Source: Pseudomonas hunanensis (lineage in GTDB: Bacteria > Pseudomonadota > Gammaproteobacteria > Pseudomonadales > Pseudomonadaceae). Taken from it: a stretch of 64,000 bases of DNA. Each line of letters starts with the position of its first letter. The first letter of the stretch is position 1. Location of the stretch: assembly GCF_013393325.1 (NCBI RefSeq), contig NZ_QJRC01000101.1:124001-188000 (forward strand). The letters are read 5' to 3'. The position numbers and the translations under genes were made by a program. Under the pieces are notes generated by a model, which did no database searches, had not been told where the DNA came from, and saw only the letters and a program-made list of their open reading frames with translations. This document shows positions 1 through 7,569 of the stretch, one piece after another.

Positions 1-1047
1 CGCCAGGCCAAGCGCCTGTACCAGAAGCTGGGCTTTCGCAACCTGCCCACCTTTGCGGTCAAGCGCAAAAATGGCATCAACGAGCAGTTGTTCCTCGGGC
101 CCGGGCCGCAAGCCGACCTTAACCCCTATGCCCGCATCATCGTCGACGAGGCGTTGCGCCGGGGCATCGAAGTACAGGTGGATGACGCCGCTGGCGGCCT
201 GTTCACCCTGAGCCTGGGTGGGCGGCGCATTCGCTGCCGTGAATCGCTCAGCGACCTGACCAGTGCCGTGACCATGACCCTGTGCCAAGACAAGCGCCTG
301 ACCCAGCACGCCCTGCACAACGCTGGGCTGCAGGTGCCGGCGCAGCAACTGGCGGGCAATGCCGACGACAACCTGGCGTTTCTCGACGAGCATGGCGCAG
401 TCGTGGTCAAGCCGGTCGACGGTGAGCAAGGCCAGGGCGTGGCGGTGAACCTGACCTGCATCGACGACATCACCCGCGCCGTGGCGCACGCCCGCCAGTT
501 CGACAGCCGCGTGTTGCTGGAAAGCTTCCATGCCGGCTTCGACCTGCGCATCGTGGTAATCGGCTACGAAGTGGTGGCCGCCGCCATCCGTCACCCGGCG
601 CAGGTGCTGGGCGATGGCAAGCACAGTGTGCGCCAGTTGATCGAGGCCCAGAGCCGCCGGCGCCAGGCCGCCACCAGTGGCGAAAGCCGCATCCCGCTGG
701 ACGACGAAACCGAGCGCACCTTGCGCGCGGCGGGCTTGGGCTATGACGACGTGCTGCCTGCCGGCCAGCGTCTGGCCGTGCGGCGCACCGCCAATCTGCA
801 CACCGGCGGCACCCTGGAAGACGTCACCGAGCGCCTGCACCCGGTACTGGCCGACGCTGCTGTGCGCGCTGCTCGGGCGCTGGAAATTCCGGTGGTGGGG
901 CTGGACTTCATGGTGCGTGACGCCGGGCAGCCGGAGTACGTGATCATCGAGGCCAACGAACGTGCCGGCCTGGCCAACCATGAACCGCAGCCAACGGCCG
1001 AGCGCTTTATCGACTTGCTGTTTCCGCATAGCCGACCTTTGGCCTGA
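1..1047 (+). CDS. ngg: N-acetylglutaminylglutamine synthetase, 3' part (cut by window edge)
   Basis: Frame 1 is open from the first base to the TGA at 1047, so the gene starts outside the window. The first ~30 residues (ending KLGFRNLPTFAVKRKNG) look like the tail of a GNAT acetyltransferase domain, and the rest is an ATP-grasp ligase. ATP-grasp features seen are VVKPVDGEQGQGV (ATP-binding lysine and glycine loop) and VVGLDFMVRD...VIIEANERAG (metal-binding D and E/N). The known Ngg protein joins an acetyltransferase and a ligase to make N-acetylglutaminylglutamine, the precursor of the osmolyte NAGGN, which a neighbouring AsnO-type synthetase amidates. The M42 peptidase immediately downstream is the usual partner, which supports the call. 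Confidence 0.9.
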   Translation, partial: RQAKRLYQKLGFRNLPTFAVKRKNGINEQLFLGPGPQADLNPYARIIVDEALRRGIEVQVDDAAGGLFTLSLGGRRIRCRESLSDLTSAVTMTLCQDKRLTQHALHNAGLQVPAQQLAGNADDNLAFLDEHGAVVVKPVDGEQGQGVAVNLTCIDDITRAVAHARQFDSRVLLESFHAGFDLRIVVIGYEVVAAAIRHPAQVLGDGKHSVRQLIEAQSRRRQAATSGESRIPLDDETERTLRAAGLGYDDVLPAGQRLAVRRTANLHTGGTLEDVTERLHPVLADAAVRAARALEIPVVGLDFMVRDAGQPEYVIIEANERAGLANHEPQPTAERFIDLLFPHSRPLA

Positions 1048-1063
1048 CAACTGCTCGGCGTTT

Positions 1064-1180
1064 TGTAGGAGCGGCCTTGTTTCGCGAAAGGGCCGCAAAG
1101 CGGCCCCAGCAATCTAAGCAGCGAAGCTGAAATCCTGGGGGCGCTTCGCACCCCTTTCGCGACACAAGGCCGCTCCTACA
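1064..1180. repeat. Inverted REP pair (GGAGCGGCCTTGT type)
   Basis: Two copies of the P. putida REP core face each other. The left copy begins TGTAGGAGCGGCCTTG and the right copy is its reverse complement, with about 55 bases between. It fills the gap between ngg and the peptidase gene and may form a stable mRNA hairpin. Confidence 0.85.
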
Positions 1181-1227
1181 AAGACCGCGCCACAGCCTGG
1201 AATATCAACCCGACCGGAGGCCTGGAC

Positions 1228-2412
1228 ATGTCCGAACGACTCCCCGAACCCGATCTCGACTACCTCAAACGTGTGCTCCTGGAAATGCTCGCCATTCCCA
1301 GCCCCACCGGGTTCACCGATACCATCGTGCGCTACGTTGCCGAACGCCTGGACGAACTGGGCATCCCCTTCGAGCTGACCCGCCGTGGCACCATCCGCGC
1401 CACCCTCAAGGGCCGGCAAACTTCACCCGACCGGGCCGTGTCCGCCCACCTCGACACCATCGGCGCCAGTGTGCGCCAGCTGCAGGACAACGGCCGCCTG
1501 GCCCTGGCGCCAGTGGGTTGCTGGTCCAGCCGCTTCGCCGAAGGCAGTCGCGTCAGCGTGTTCACCGATACCGGGGTGTTCCGCGGCAGCGTTCTGCCGC
1601 TGATGGCCAGCGGGCATGCCTTCAACACCGCCATCGACCAGATGCCTATCAGCTGGGATCATGTGGAAGTACGCCTGGACGCCTACTGCGCCACCCGCGC
1701 CGACTGCGAGGCACTGGGCGTGAGCATCGGTGACTTCGTGGCCTTCGACCCTTTGCCCGAGTTCACCGAAAGCGGCCACATCAGCGCCCGCCATCTGGAC
1801 GACAAGGCTGGCGTAGCCGCATTGCTGGCAGCATTGAAGGCCGTGGTGGAAAGCGGCCGGCAACCTTTGATCGATTGCCACCCGCTGTTCACCATCACCG
1901 AAGAAACCGGCTCAGGGGCAGCCGGTGCCCTGCCTTGGGACGTCAGCGAGTTCGTCGGCATCGACATCGCCCCGGTGGCGCCCGGGCAGGCGTCCAGCGA
2001 GCATGCCGTGAGCGTGGCCATGCAGGACTCGTCGGGGCCTTACGACTACCACCTGTCCCGGCACCTGCTGAAACTGGCCGGCGACCACGACTTGCCCGTG
2101 CGGCGTGACCTGTTCCGCTATTACTTCAGCGACGCCCATTCGGCCGTGACGGCGGGGCACGATATTCGCACTGCGCTGGTGGCGTTTGGCTGCGATGCCA
2201 CCCATGGGTACGAGCGTACCCATATCGACAGCCTGGCAGCGCTGAGCCGGTTGTTGTCGGCGTACCTGTTGAGCCCACCGGTGTTCGCCAGCGATTCGCA
2301 ACCGGCCAATGCGTCGCTTGAACGCTTCAGCCATCAGCTGGAGCATGATGCGCAGATGGAGAGCGATACGCGGGTGCCGACGGTGGATAGCCTGGTTGGC
2401 AATAAAGGCTGA
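1228..2412 (+). CDS. Osmoprotectant NAGGN system M42 family peptidase
   Basis: A 394-residue protein starting at ATG 1228 behind a GGAGG-like site (accGGAGGcctggac). M42/M20-type metallopeptidase features are visible: AVSAHLDTIGA (first metal His/Asp), SARHLDDKAG (bridging Asp), ITEETGSGA (catalytic Glu pair), VGIDIAPVAP, and SDAHSAV near the C-terminus. This family always sits beside asnO-ngg in Pseudomonas. It is proposed to act on the dipeptide osmolyte NAGGN or its precursor, but the exact reaction is not settled as far as I know. It lies in the same orientation as ngg, separated by a REP pair, so it may be co-transcribed at a lower level. It has no signal peptide and should be cytoplasmic. 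Confidence 0.88.
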   Translation: MSERLPEPDLDYLKRVLLEMLAIPSPTGFTDTIVRYVAERLDELGIPFELTRRGTIRATLKGRQTSPDRAVSAHLDTIGASVRQLQDNGRLALAPVGCWSSRFAEGSRVSVFTDTGVFRGSVLPLMASGHAFNTAIDQMPISWDHVEVRLDAYCATRADCEALGVSIGDFVAFDPLPEFTESGHISARHLDDKAGVAALLAALKAVVESGRQPLIDCHPLFTITEETGSGAAGALPWDVSEFVGIDIAPVAPGQASSEHAVSVAMQDSSGPYDYHLSRHLLKLAGDHDLPVRRDLFRYYFSDAHSAVTAGHDIRTALVAFGCDATHGYERTHIDSLAALSRLLSAYLLSPPVFASDSQPANASLERFSHQLEHDAQMESDTRVPTVDSLVGNKG

Positions 2413-2492
2413 AGGCCCTGGGGCTGTTATGCAGCCCCAAAACTCGAATGTTTCGCGTAGCATGGCCACACCTACTTCAGACACCACCCACC

Positions 2493-2720
2493 ATGCTGAT
2501 CCCCTACGAGCAACTGCAAGCCGAAACCCTGACCCGCCTGATCGAGGACTTCGTCACCCGCGACGGCACCGACAACGGCGACGACACCCCGCTGGAAACC
2601 CGTGTGCTGCGGGTGCGCCAGGCCCTGGCCAAAGGCCAGGCGTTCATCCTGTTCGACCCGGAAAGCCAGCAGTGCCAGTTGCTGGCCAAGCACGATGTGC
2701 CCCGTGAGCTGCTTGACTAG
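2493..2720 (+). CDS. YheU family protein (UPF0270)
   Basis: A 75-residue protein beginning MLIPYEQLQAETLTRLIEDF. An upstream in-frame extension exists but is not family-like, so I place the start at ATG 2493. The spaced pattern (MLIPY at the start, DFVTRDGTD, LRVRQALAKGQAFILFD) is that of the small YheU family, whose members are 70-80 residues long and have no known biochemical role. The stop codon lies inside the tetranucleotide CTAG that also ends the convergent csrA gene. No clear Shine-Dalgarno is visible just before the start. Confidence 0.88.
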   Translation: MLIPYEQLQAETLTRLIEDFVTRDGTDNGDDTPLETRVLRVRQALAKGQAFILFDPESQQCQLLAKHDVPRELLD

Positions 2721-2899
2721 CAGCTCTTGCCTTGTTTGGCCTCCTGGATGCGCTTGTATACCTCGGCCCGATGCACCGGGACCTCGCGCGGCGCATCCAC
2801 GCCAAAGCGCACCACCCCCTCACGGGTTTCCACCACCCTGATGCGAATATCATCGCCAATCACGATGGTCTCACCCACTTCGCGTCCTATTACCAGCAT
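2717..2899 (-). CDS. csrA: CsrA/RsmA family translational regulator (RsmI-type)
   Basis: A 60-residue CsrA-fold protein starting MLVIGREVGETIVIGDDI. An in-frame ATG five codons upstream is rejected because GGAGGA sits seven bases before the start at 2899. CsrA dimers bind GGA motifs in mRNA leaders to block or protect translation. The residues usual for RNA contact (Leu4-type strand start, R near position 44 in the VHRAEVY segment) are present. P. putida has three paralogues, RsmA, RsmE and RsmI. The GREVGETIVIGDD start and the neighbourhood fit RsmI rather than the LTRKVGE-type RsmA/RsmE. Its 3' end overlaps the yheU 3' end by 4 bases. Confidence 0.93.
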   Translation of the reverse strand: MLVIGREVGETIVIGDDIRIRVVETREGVVRFGVDAPREVPVHRAEVYKRIQEAKQGKSC

Positions 2900-3019
2900 G
2901 GTCCGGTCCTCCACCGAAAGGGAAAACCGGAGCCTGCCGTGTCGGCATTCCCCTACTCAATAGTTCTGCAGTGAATCAGAAGAACCCTACTCCGCCAGGT
3001 AAAATCTCCTACAGATTAT

Positions 3020-3829
3020 TCATCGCGCCTGGGCCTTGGTGCGCATTTTCACCGCCATTTCCGCCATCTCGTCATACAGCCGCTCGGGGGCCTGGCGCTT
3101 CAATTGCCAGGCTTGGCGCCCTGCTTCGTGGGGCAGTATCAGAAACTCACCCGCGGCGACCTGCTGATGGATGTAATCGGCAATGTCCGCCGCGCTGATC
3201 GGCGAGCCTTCCAACAGCTTGCCAACCTGCGCCTTCATCGCCGGGTTCGGCCCACGGAACGAGTCCAGCAGGTTGGTCTGGAAGAACGACGGGCACACCA
3301 CATGCACGGCCACTTCCAGCTGGCGCAGCTCCACCAGCAGGCTCTCTGAGAGTGCCAGCACGCCGGCCTTGGCTACGTTGTAGTTGCTCATGCCCGGGCC
3401 CTGCATCAACGCGGCCATCGAGGCAACGTTGATGATGCGCCCCTTGCTGCGCTCCAGCAGCGGCAGGAACGCCTTGCAGCCCTTGACCACGCCCATCAGG
3501 TTGACCGCGATCTGCCAGTCCCAGTCCTCAAGAGACAGCTCGGCGAAGAACCCGCCCGAAGCGACCCCGGCGTTGTTGACGATCACGTCGATGCCGCCGA
3601 ACTGCTCGGTGCAGGCCTGGGCCAGTGCGGTGAGCTGGCTGTAGTCGCGTACGTCGCAACGCTGGACAAACCCTTCGCCGCCGGCTTCGCGCACCCGCTC
3701 CAGGGTTTCGCGCAAGCCGCTTTCGTTGACATCGGCCAGCGCCAGGCGCCAGCCCTCGCGCGCCCAGCGCAGGGCGATCTCGCGACCGAGGCCGGACCCG
3801 GCGCCGGTGATCATGATGCGGTTTTGCAT
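3020..3829 (-). CDS. SDR family NAD(P)-dependent oxidoreductase
   Basis: A 269-residue classical short-chain dehydrogenase. Motifs in order: TGAGSGLG (cofactor glycine loop, residues ~8-15), NNAGVA (~85), catalytic Ser in INVASMAAL, and Y-x-x-x-K as YNVAKAG (~155). I chose ATG 3829 (MQNRIMITG), preceded by AAGG nine bases away; an upstream extension to 3874 adds 15 non-family residues. The C-terminal ~60 residues beyond the Rossmann core are basic. The substrate cannot be named from sequence. It is transcribed away from its neighbours as a single gene. Confidence 0.85.
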   Translation of the reverse strand: MQNRIMITGAGSGLGREIALRWAREGWRLALADVNESGLRETLERVREAGGEGFVQRCDVRDYSQLTALAQACTEQFGGIDVIVNNAGVASGGFFAELSLEDWDWQIAVNLMGVVKGCKAFLPLLERSKGRIINVASMAALMQGPGMSNYNVAKAGVLALSESLLVELRQLEVAVHVVCPSFFQTNLLDSFRGPNPAMKAQVGKLLEGSPISAADIADYIHQQVAAGEFLILPHEAGRQAWQLKRQAPERLYDEMAEMAVKMRTKAQAR

Positions 3830-4068
3830 GGTGGCTGGCCTTGTTTCAAGTGGTTGTGCCACGAGTCTAATCAAGGCCGAGTGGGCAGGCAGGGTTCATC
3901 AGGGTAGTGAATGGGCGGGCATGACCATGCGGTCAGTCCCGGCCCAGCCGGCGACCGGGCCAGTGCAGGCAGCACACAGATGGAATCTTTCACAAGCGGC
4001 ACCGGTCCGAACATACAAGAGGCCAGCAGTCCGAGGCCCTTGACCCTCAACCACGCAAGGATTCTGTC

Positions 4069-4221
4069 ATGACCACGATTCTGATCATCATCCTGATCCT
4101 CCTGCTGATTGGTGGCTTACCGGTCTTCCCGCACTCGCGCAGTTGGGGTTATGGCCCGTCGGGCATCGTTGGTGTGGTGCTGGTGATTCTGCTGGTGTTG
4201 TTGTTGCTTGGCATGATTTGA
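4069..4221 (+). CDS. DUF3309 family small membrane protein
   Basis: A 50-residue protein with two hydrophobic stretches (TTILIIILILLLIGGLP and GIVGVVLVILLVLLLLG) flanking a short polar segment HSRSWGYGPS. This is the layout of DUF3309 peptides, whose function is unknown. ATG 4069 follows AAGG (4057-4060) at a workable distance. A strong hairpin downstream ends it. Confidence 0.85.
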   Translation: MTTILIIILILLLIGGLPVFPHSRSWGYGPSGIVGVVLVILLVLLLLGMI

Positions 4222-4247
4222 CGCCACACCTGGCGCAGGACCAAAAC

Positions 4248-4280
4248 GACAACGCCCCGATTGACGGGGCGTTGTGTTCA
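4248..4280. terminator. Bidirectional hairpin between DUF3309 gene and actP
   Basis: An 11-bp inverted repeat, ACAACGCCCCG with a short ATTGA loop and its complement, lies between the two convergent genes. The T-run is modest on either side, so it is probably a shared bidirectional terminator. Confidence 0.7.
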
Positions 4281-4296
4281 AGCAAGAAGCGTTTTT

Positions 4297-5961
4297 TTAG
4301 TGGGACACCGCCCCACTGGCACCCAGGCCCGTCTGCGAACGCACGAACTGCGGGTAGAACAACGCACGCTCGTCATCAGCAGCCTTGGACTTGTCGGTGA
4401 CCGAGAAGAACCAGATGCTGACGAAGGCAATGGCCATCGAGAACAGCGCCGGGTATTCGTACGGGTAGATTGGCTTCTCGTGGCCGAGGATCTGCACCCA
4501 GATGGTCGGGCCGAGGATCATCAGCGTCACCGCACTCACCAGGCCCAGCCAGCCGCCGATCATGGCGCCGCGGGTGGTCAGTTTCTTCCAGTACATCGAA
4601 AGCAACAGTACCGGGAAGTTGCAGCTGGCGGCGATGGAGAAGGCCAGGCCTACCATGAAGGCGATGTTCTGCTTCTCGAACAGGATGCCCAGGCCGATCG
4701 CCAGCACGCCCAGCGCGACGGTGGTGATCTTCGACACGCGGATCTCGTCCTTGTCGTTGGCCTTGCCCTTGCGCCAGACGCTGGCGTACAGGTCATGGGA
4801 CACCGCCGAGGCACCGGCCAGGGTCAGGCCGGCAACCACCGCCAGGATGGTGGCGAAAGCCACCGCCGAGATGAAGCCGAGGAACACGCTGCCACCTACC
4901 GCATTGGCCAGGTGCACCGCTGCCATGTTGTTGCCACCCAACAGTGCGCCGGCGGCGTCTTTGAAGTCCGGGTTGGTGCTGACCAGCAGGATCGCGCCAA
5001 AGCCGATGATGAAGGTGAGGATGTAGAAGTAGCCGATGAAGCCGGTGGCGTACAGCACGCTCTTGCGCGCTTCCTTGGCATCGCTGACGGTGAAGAAGCG
5101 CATCAGGATATGCGGCAGGCCAGCGGTACCGAACATCAGAGCCAGGCCCAGCGAGAACGCCGAGATCGGGTCTTTGACCAGGCCGCCGGGGCTCATGATC
5201 GCCTCGCCCTTGGCATGCACCTTGATGGCTTCGGAGAACAGCGTGTTGAAGTCAAAGCCCACGTGCTTCATCACCATCAGCGCCATGAAGCTGGCACCGG
5301 ACAGCAACAGCACAGCCTTGATGATCTGTACCCAGGTGGTGGCCAGCATGCCGCCGAACAGCACGTACAGGCACATCAGGATACCTACCAGGATGACCGC
5401 CACGTGGTAGTCCAGGCCGAACAGCAGCTCGATCAGCTTGCCGGCACCCACCATTTGCGCGATCAGGTAGAAGGCTACCACCACCAGCGAACCGGAGGCC
5501 GACAGGGTGCGGATTTCCTTCTGCCCGAGGCGGTACGAGGCCACGTCGGCAAAGGTGTACTTGCCTAGGTTGCGCAGGCGTTCGGCAATCAGGAAGAGGA
5601 TGATTGGCCAGCCGACCAGGAAACCGATCGAGTAGATCAGGCCGTCGTAGCCAGAGGTGAACACCAACGCGGAAATACCCAGGAACGAGGCCGCCGACAT
5701 GTAGTCGCCAGCAATCGCCAGGCCGTTCTGGAAGCCAGTGATCTTGCCGCCGGCCGCGTAGTAGTCCGCTGCCGACTTGTTGCGTTTGGAGGCCCAGTAA
5801 GTGATGCCGAGGGTAAAGGCTACGAAGGCCACGAACATGGCGATGGCGGAAACGTTCAGCGGTTGTTTCTGCACCTCGCCGGTCAGGGCATCGGCGGCCC
5901 ACACGGCGGGTGCGAAGGCTCCGCAGGCCAGTACGGCCAGGGCTTTGGCGTGGCGAATCAT
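4297..5961 (-). CDS. actP: Cation acetate symporter ActP
   Basis: A 554-residue sodium:solute symporter (SSS/SLC5 fold) with an N-terminal signal-like segment ending AVWAADA, then about 13 membrane helices. Typical features are NGLAIAGDYMSAASFLG, the sodium-site region near residue 85, and AGLTLAGASAVSHDLYA around residue 385. It matches ActP, which imports acetate and related short acids with a cation. Its start overlaps the end of the DUF485 gene by 4 bases (ATGA), the usual yjcH-actP arrangement, so the two are translationally coupled. The betaine-binding protein gene upstream has the same orientation. Confidence 0.93.
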   Translation of the reverse strand: MIRHAKALAVLACGAFAPAVWAADALTGEVQKQPLNVSAIAMFVAFVAFTLGITYWASKRNKSAADYYAAGGKITGFQNGLAIAGDYMSAASFLGISALVFTSGYDGLIYSIGFLVGWPIILFLIAERLRNLGKYTFADVASYRLGQKEIRTLSASGSLVVVAFYLIAQMVGAGKLIELLFGLDYHVAVILVGILMCLYVLFGGMLATTWVQIIKAVLLLSGASFMALMVMKHVGFDFNTLFSEAIKVHAKGEAIMSPGGLVKDPISAFSLGLALMFGTAGLPHILMRFFTVSDAKEARKSVLYATGFIGYFYILTFIIGFGAILLVSTNPDFKDAAGALLGGNNMAAVHLANAVGGSVFLGFISAVAFATILAVVAGLTLAGASAVSHDLYASVWRKGKANDKDEIRVSKITTVALGVLAIGLGILFEKQNIAFMVGLAFSIAASCNFPVLLLSMYWKKLTTRGAMIGGWLGLVSAVTLMILGPTIWVQILGHEKPIYPYEYPALFSMAIAFVSIWFFSVTDKSKAADDERALFYPQFVRSQTGLGASGAVSH

Positions 5962-6269
5962 TGTTGCGCCTCCTTCAGGATTTCCTTGTTCAGCTCATCG
6001 AATTCGCCGTTGGCGCGGCGTACGTAGATGGCGGTCAGGACGAATGCCGAAACGATCAGGCCGACGCCCAGGGGAATGCCCCAGGTAATCGACGACTCAG
6101 GGCTGAGCTTGGCGCCCAGTATGTGAGGACCGTAGGCGATCAGGAGGATGAAGGCGCAGTACAGGCCGAGCATGATCGCCGAGAGCACCCAGGCGAACCG
6201 TTCGCGTTTGGTAACCAGCTCCTTGAAACGGGGGCTGTTTTGTATCGAGAGGTAAATGCTGTCGTTCAT
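5958..6269 (-). CDS. DUF485 domain inner-membrane protein (YjcH-like)
   Basis: A 103-residue protein with two membrane helices (about residues 28-48 and 65-85) and a charged C-terminus. It has the DUF485 pattern (F..L...R..FAW.L....L.LY) and the standard position directly before actP, overlapping it by 4 bases. It is thought to accompany ActP, but its role is unproven. Confidence 0.9.
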   Translation of the reverse strand: MNDSIYLSIQNSPRFKELVTKRERFAWVLSAIMLGLYCAFILLIAYGPHILGAKLSPESSITWGIPLGVGLIVSAFVLTAIYVRRANGEFDELNKEILKEAQQ

Positions 6270-6400
6270 TGTTTTTGTCCTAGCAGCACAGATAGGGGAT
6301 GGAACCCACGCCCTTACTTTATGCGGCTGTTGAACGCCAACCAGACGACCTTAGTCTTAGATGCAACGGTGTTTTACCGATTGCGTAACAAAGTGGCGGC

Positions 6401-6490
6401 CCTTTCGCGGGTAAACCCGCTCCCACAGGGATCACACAGGCGTTGAAACCTGCGCAGTACCTGTGGGAGCGGGTTTACCCGCGAAGAAGC
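6401..6490. repeat. Inverted REP pair (TCGCGGGTAAACCCGC type)
   Basis: Two oppositely facing copies of the core CGCGGGTAAACCCGCTCCCA lie between DUF485 and the upstream binding-protein gene. They likely separate the stability or expression of the two units. Confidence 0.85.
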
Positions 6491-6511
6491 AAAATTGGCA
6501 GTAACGGGTTG

Positions 6512-7372
6512 TTACTTGCCAGTCCACTCCTTCACACGATCAGGGTGCTTGGCCACCCAATCCTTGGCCGCGGCTTCAGGCTTGGCACCTTCCTGAATCG
6601 CCAGCATCACCTCGCCAATCTCGTCCTTGGACTGCCAGTTGAACTTCTTCAGGAACTCCGCCACTTCCGGAGCCTTGGTCGCCAGTTCCTTGCTGCCGAT
6701 GCTGTTCACGGTTTCCGCCGCGCCATACACACCTTTCGGGTCTTCGAGGAACTTCAGCTTCCACTTGGCGAACATCCAGTGCGGAACCCAACCGGTCACC
6801 GCAATCGACTGCTGCTTGGCGTAGGCACGGCCCAGTTCCGCAGTCATCGCGGCGCCCGAGCTGGCCTGCAGCTTGTAGCCGGTCAGGTCGTAGTCCTTGA
6901 TCGCCTGGTCGGTTTTCAGCATCACACCGGAGCCTGCGTCAATGCCGACGATCTTCTGCTTGAAGCTGCTATCGGTCTTGAGGTCGGCGATGCTCACCGC
7001 CTTGACGTACTCGGGGACGATCAGGCCGATCTTGGCATCCTTGAAGTTCGGGCCGTAGTCGACCACGTTGTCCTTGTTCTTGGTCCAGTACTCGCCATGG
7101 GTCACCGGCAGCCAGGCCGACAACATGGCATCGAGTTTACCGGTTGCCACGCCCTGCCACATGATCCCCGTGGCCACGGCCTGCAACTTCACGTCGTAGC
7201 CGAGCTTTTGCTTGATCACTTCGGCGGCCACGTTGGTGGTCGCCACGCTGTCGGCCCAACCATCCACGTAACCTATGCTTACTTCTTTAGCCATTGCCTG
7301 TGCAGCGCTCATGGCCATTACCAGGGCGGTGCCCACACCCAGGAAACGTCGCATTTTTTTCAAAGTCGCCAT
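6512..7372 (-). CDS. betX: Glycine betaine-type ABC transporter substrate-binding protein (BetX-like)
   Basis: A 286-residue periplasmic protein. The start at ATG 7372 has GAGGGG upstream, and the signal peptide ends AAQAMAKE. The mature part is an OpuAC-type ligand-binding fold: VSIGYVDGWADSVATTN, then WLPVTHGEYW, and VTGWVPHWMF. The aromatic residues (W in DGWAD, W in SAWLP, W in GWVPHW) fit a betaine-binding aromatic cage. No permease or ATPase gene lies nearby. In Pseudomonas, BetX-type orphan proteins deliver betaine to the CbcWV core transporter encoded elsewhere, and BetX next to DUF485-actP is a known arrangement in P. aeruginosa. The gene symbol rests on that context. Confidence 0.8.
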   Translation of the reverse strand: MATLKKMRRFLGVGTALVMAMSAAQAMAKEVSIGYVDGWADSVATTNVAAEVIKQKLGYDVKLQAVATGIMWQGVATGKLDAMLSAWLPVTHGEYWTKNKDNVVDYGPNFKDAKIGLIVPEYVKAVSIADLKTDSSFKQKIVGIDAGSGVMLKTDQAIKDYDLTGYKLQASSGAAMTAELGRAYAKQQSIAVTGWVPHWMFAKWKLKFLEDPKGVYGAAETVNSIGSKELATKAPEVAEFLKKFNWQSKDEIGEVMLAIQEGAKPEAAAKDWVAKHPDRVKEWTGK

Positions 7373-7569
7373 CAAAGCATCCCCTCGTCAGGTCTTGGAG
7401 ATTGCATCATCTTCCTGCAACACAGGTCGACCTGATCCAGCTGCGACCTGCACCCGCCCCATATGCGACAGCACTGTGCCATTAGCGCCATCGGCCTACG
7501 CCGGCCTGCGCGATCCTTGCATGCCAAAGCATTGGCGCCGGGCTACTATCTACCCTTTTGCGCCTGACG

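Noticed and set aside
4261..5568. 435-residue plus-strand frame over actP
   Set aside because: Antisense shadow; low-complexity His/Gln/Asp-rich product.
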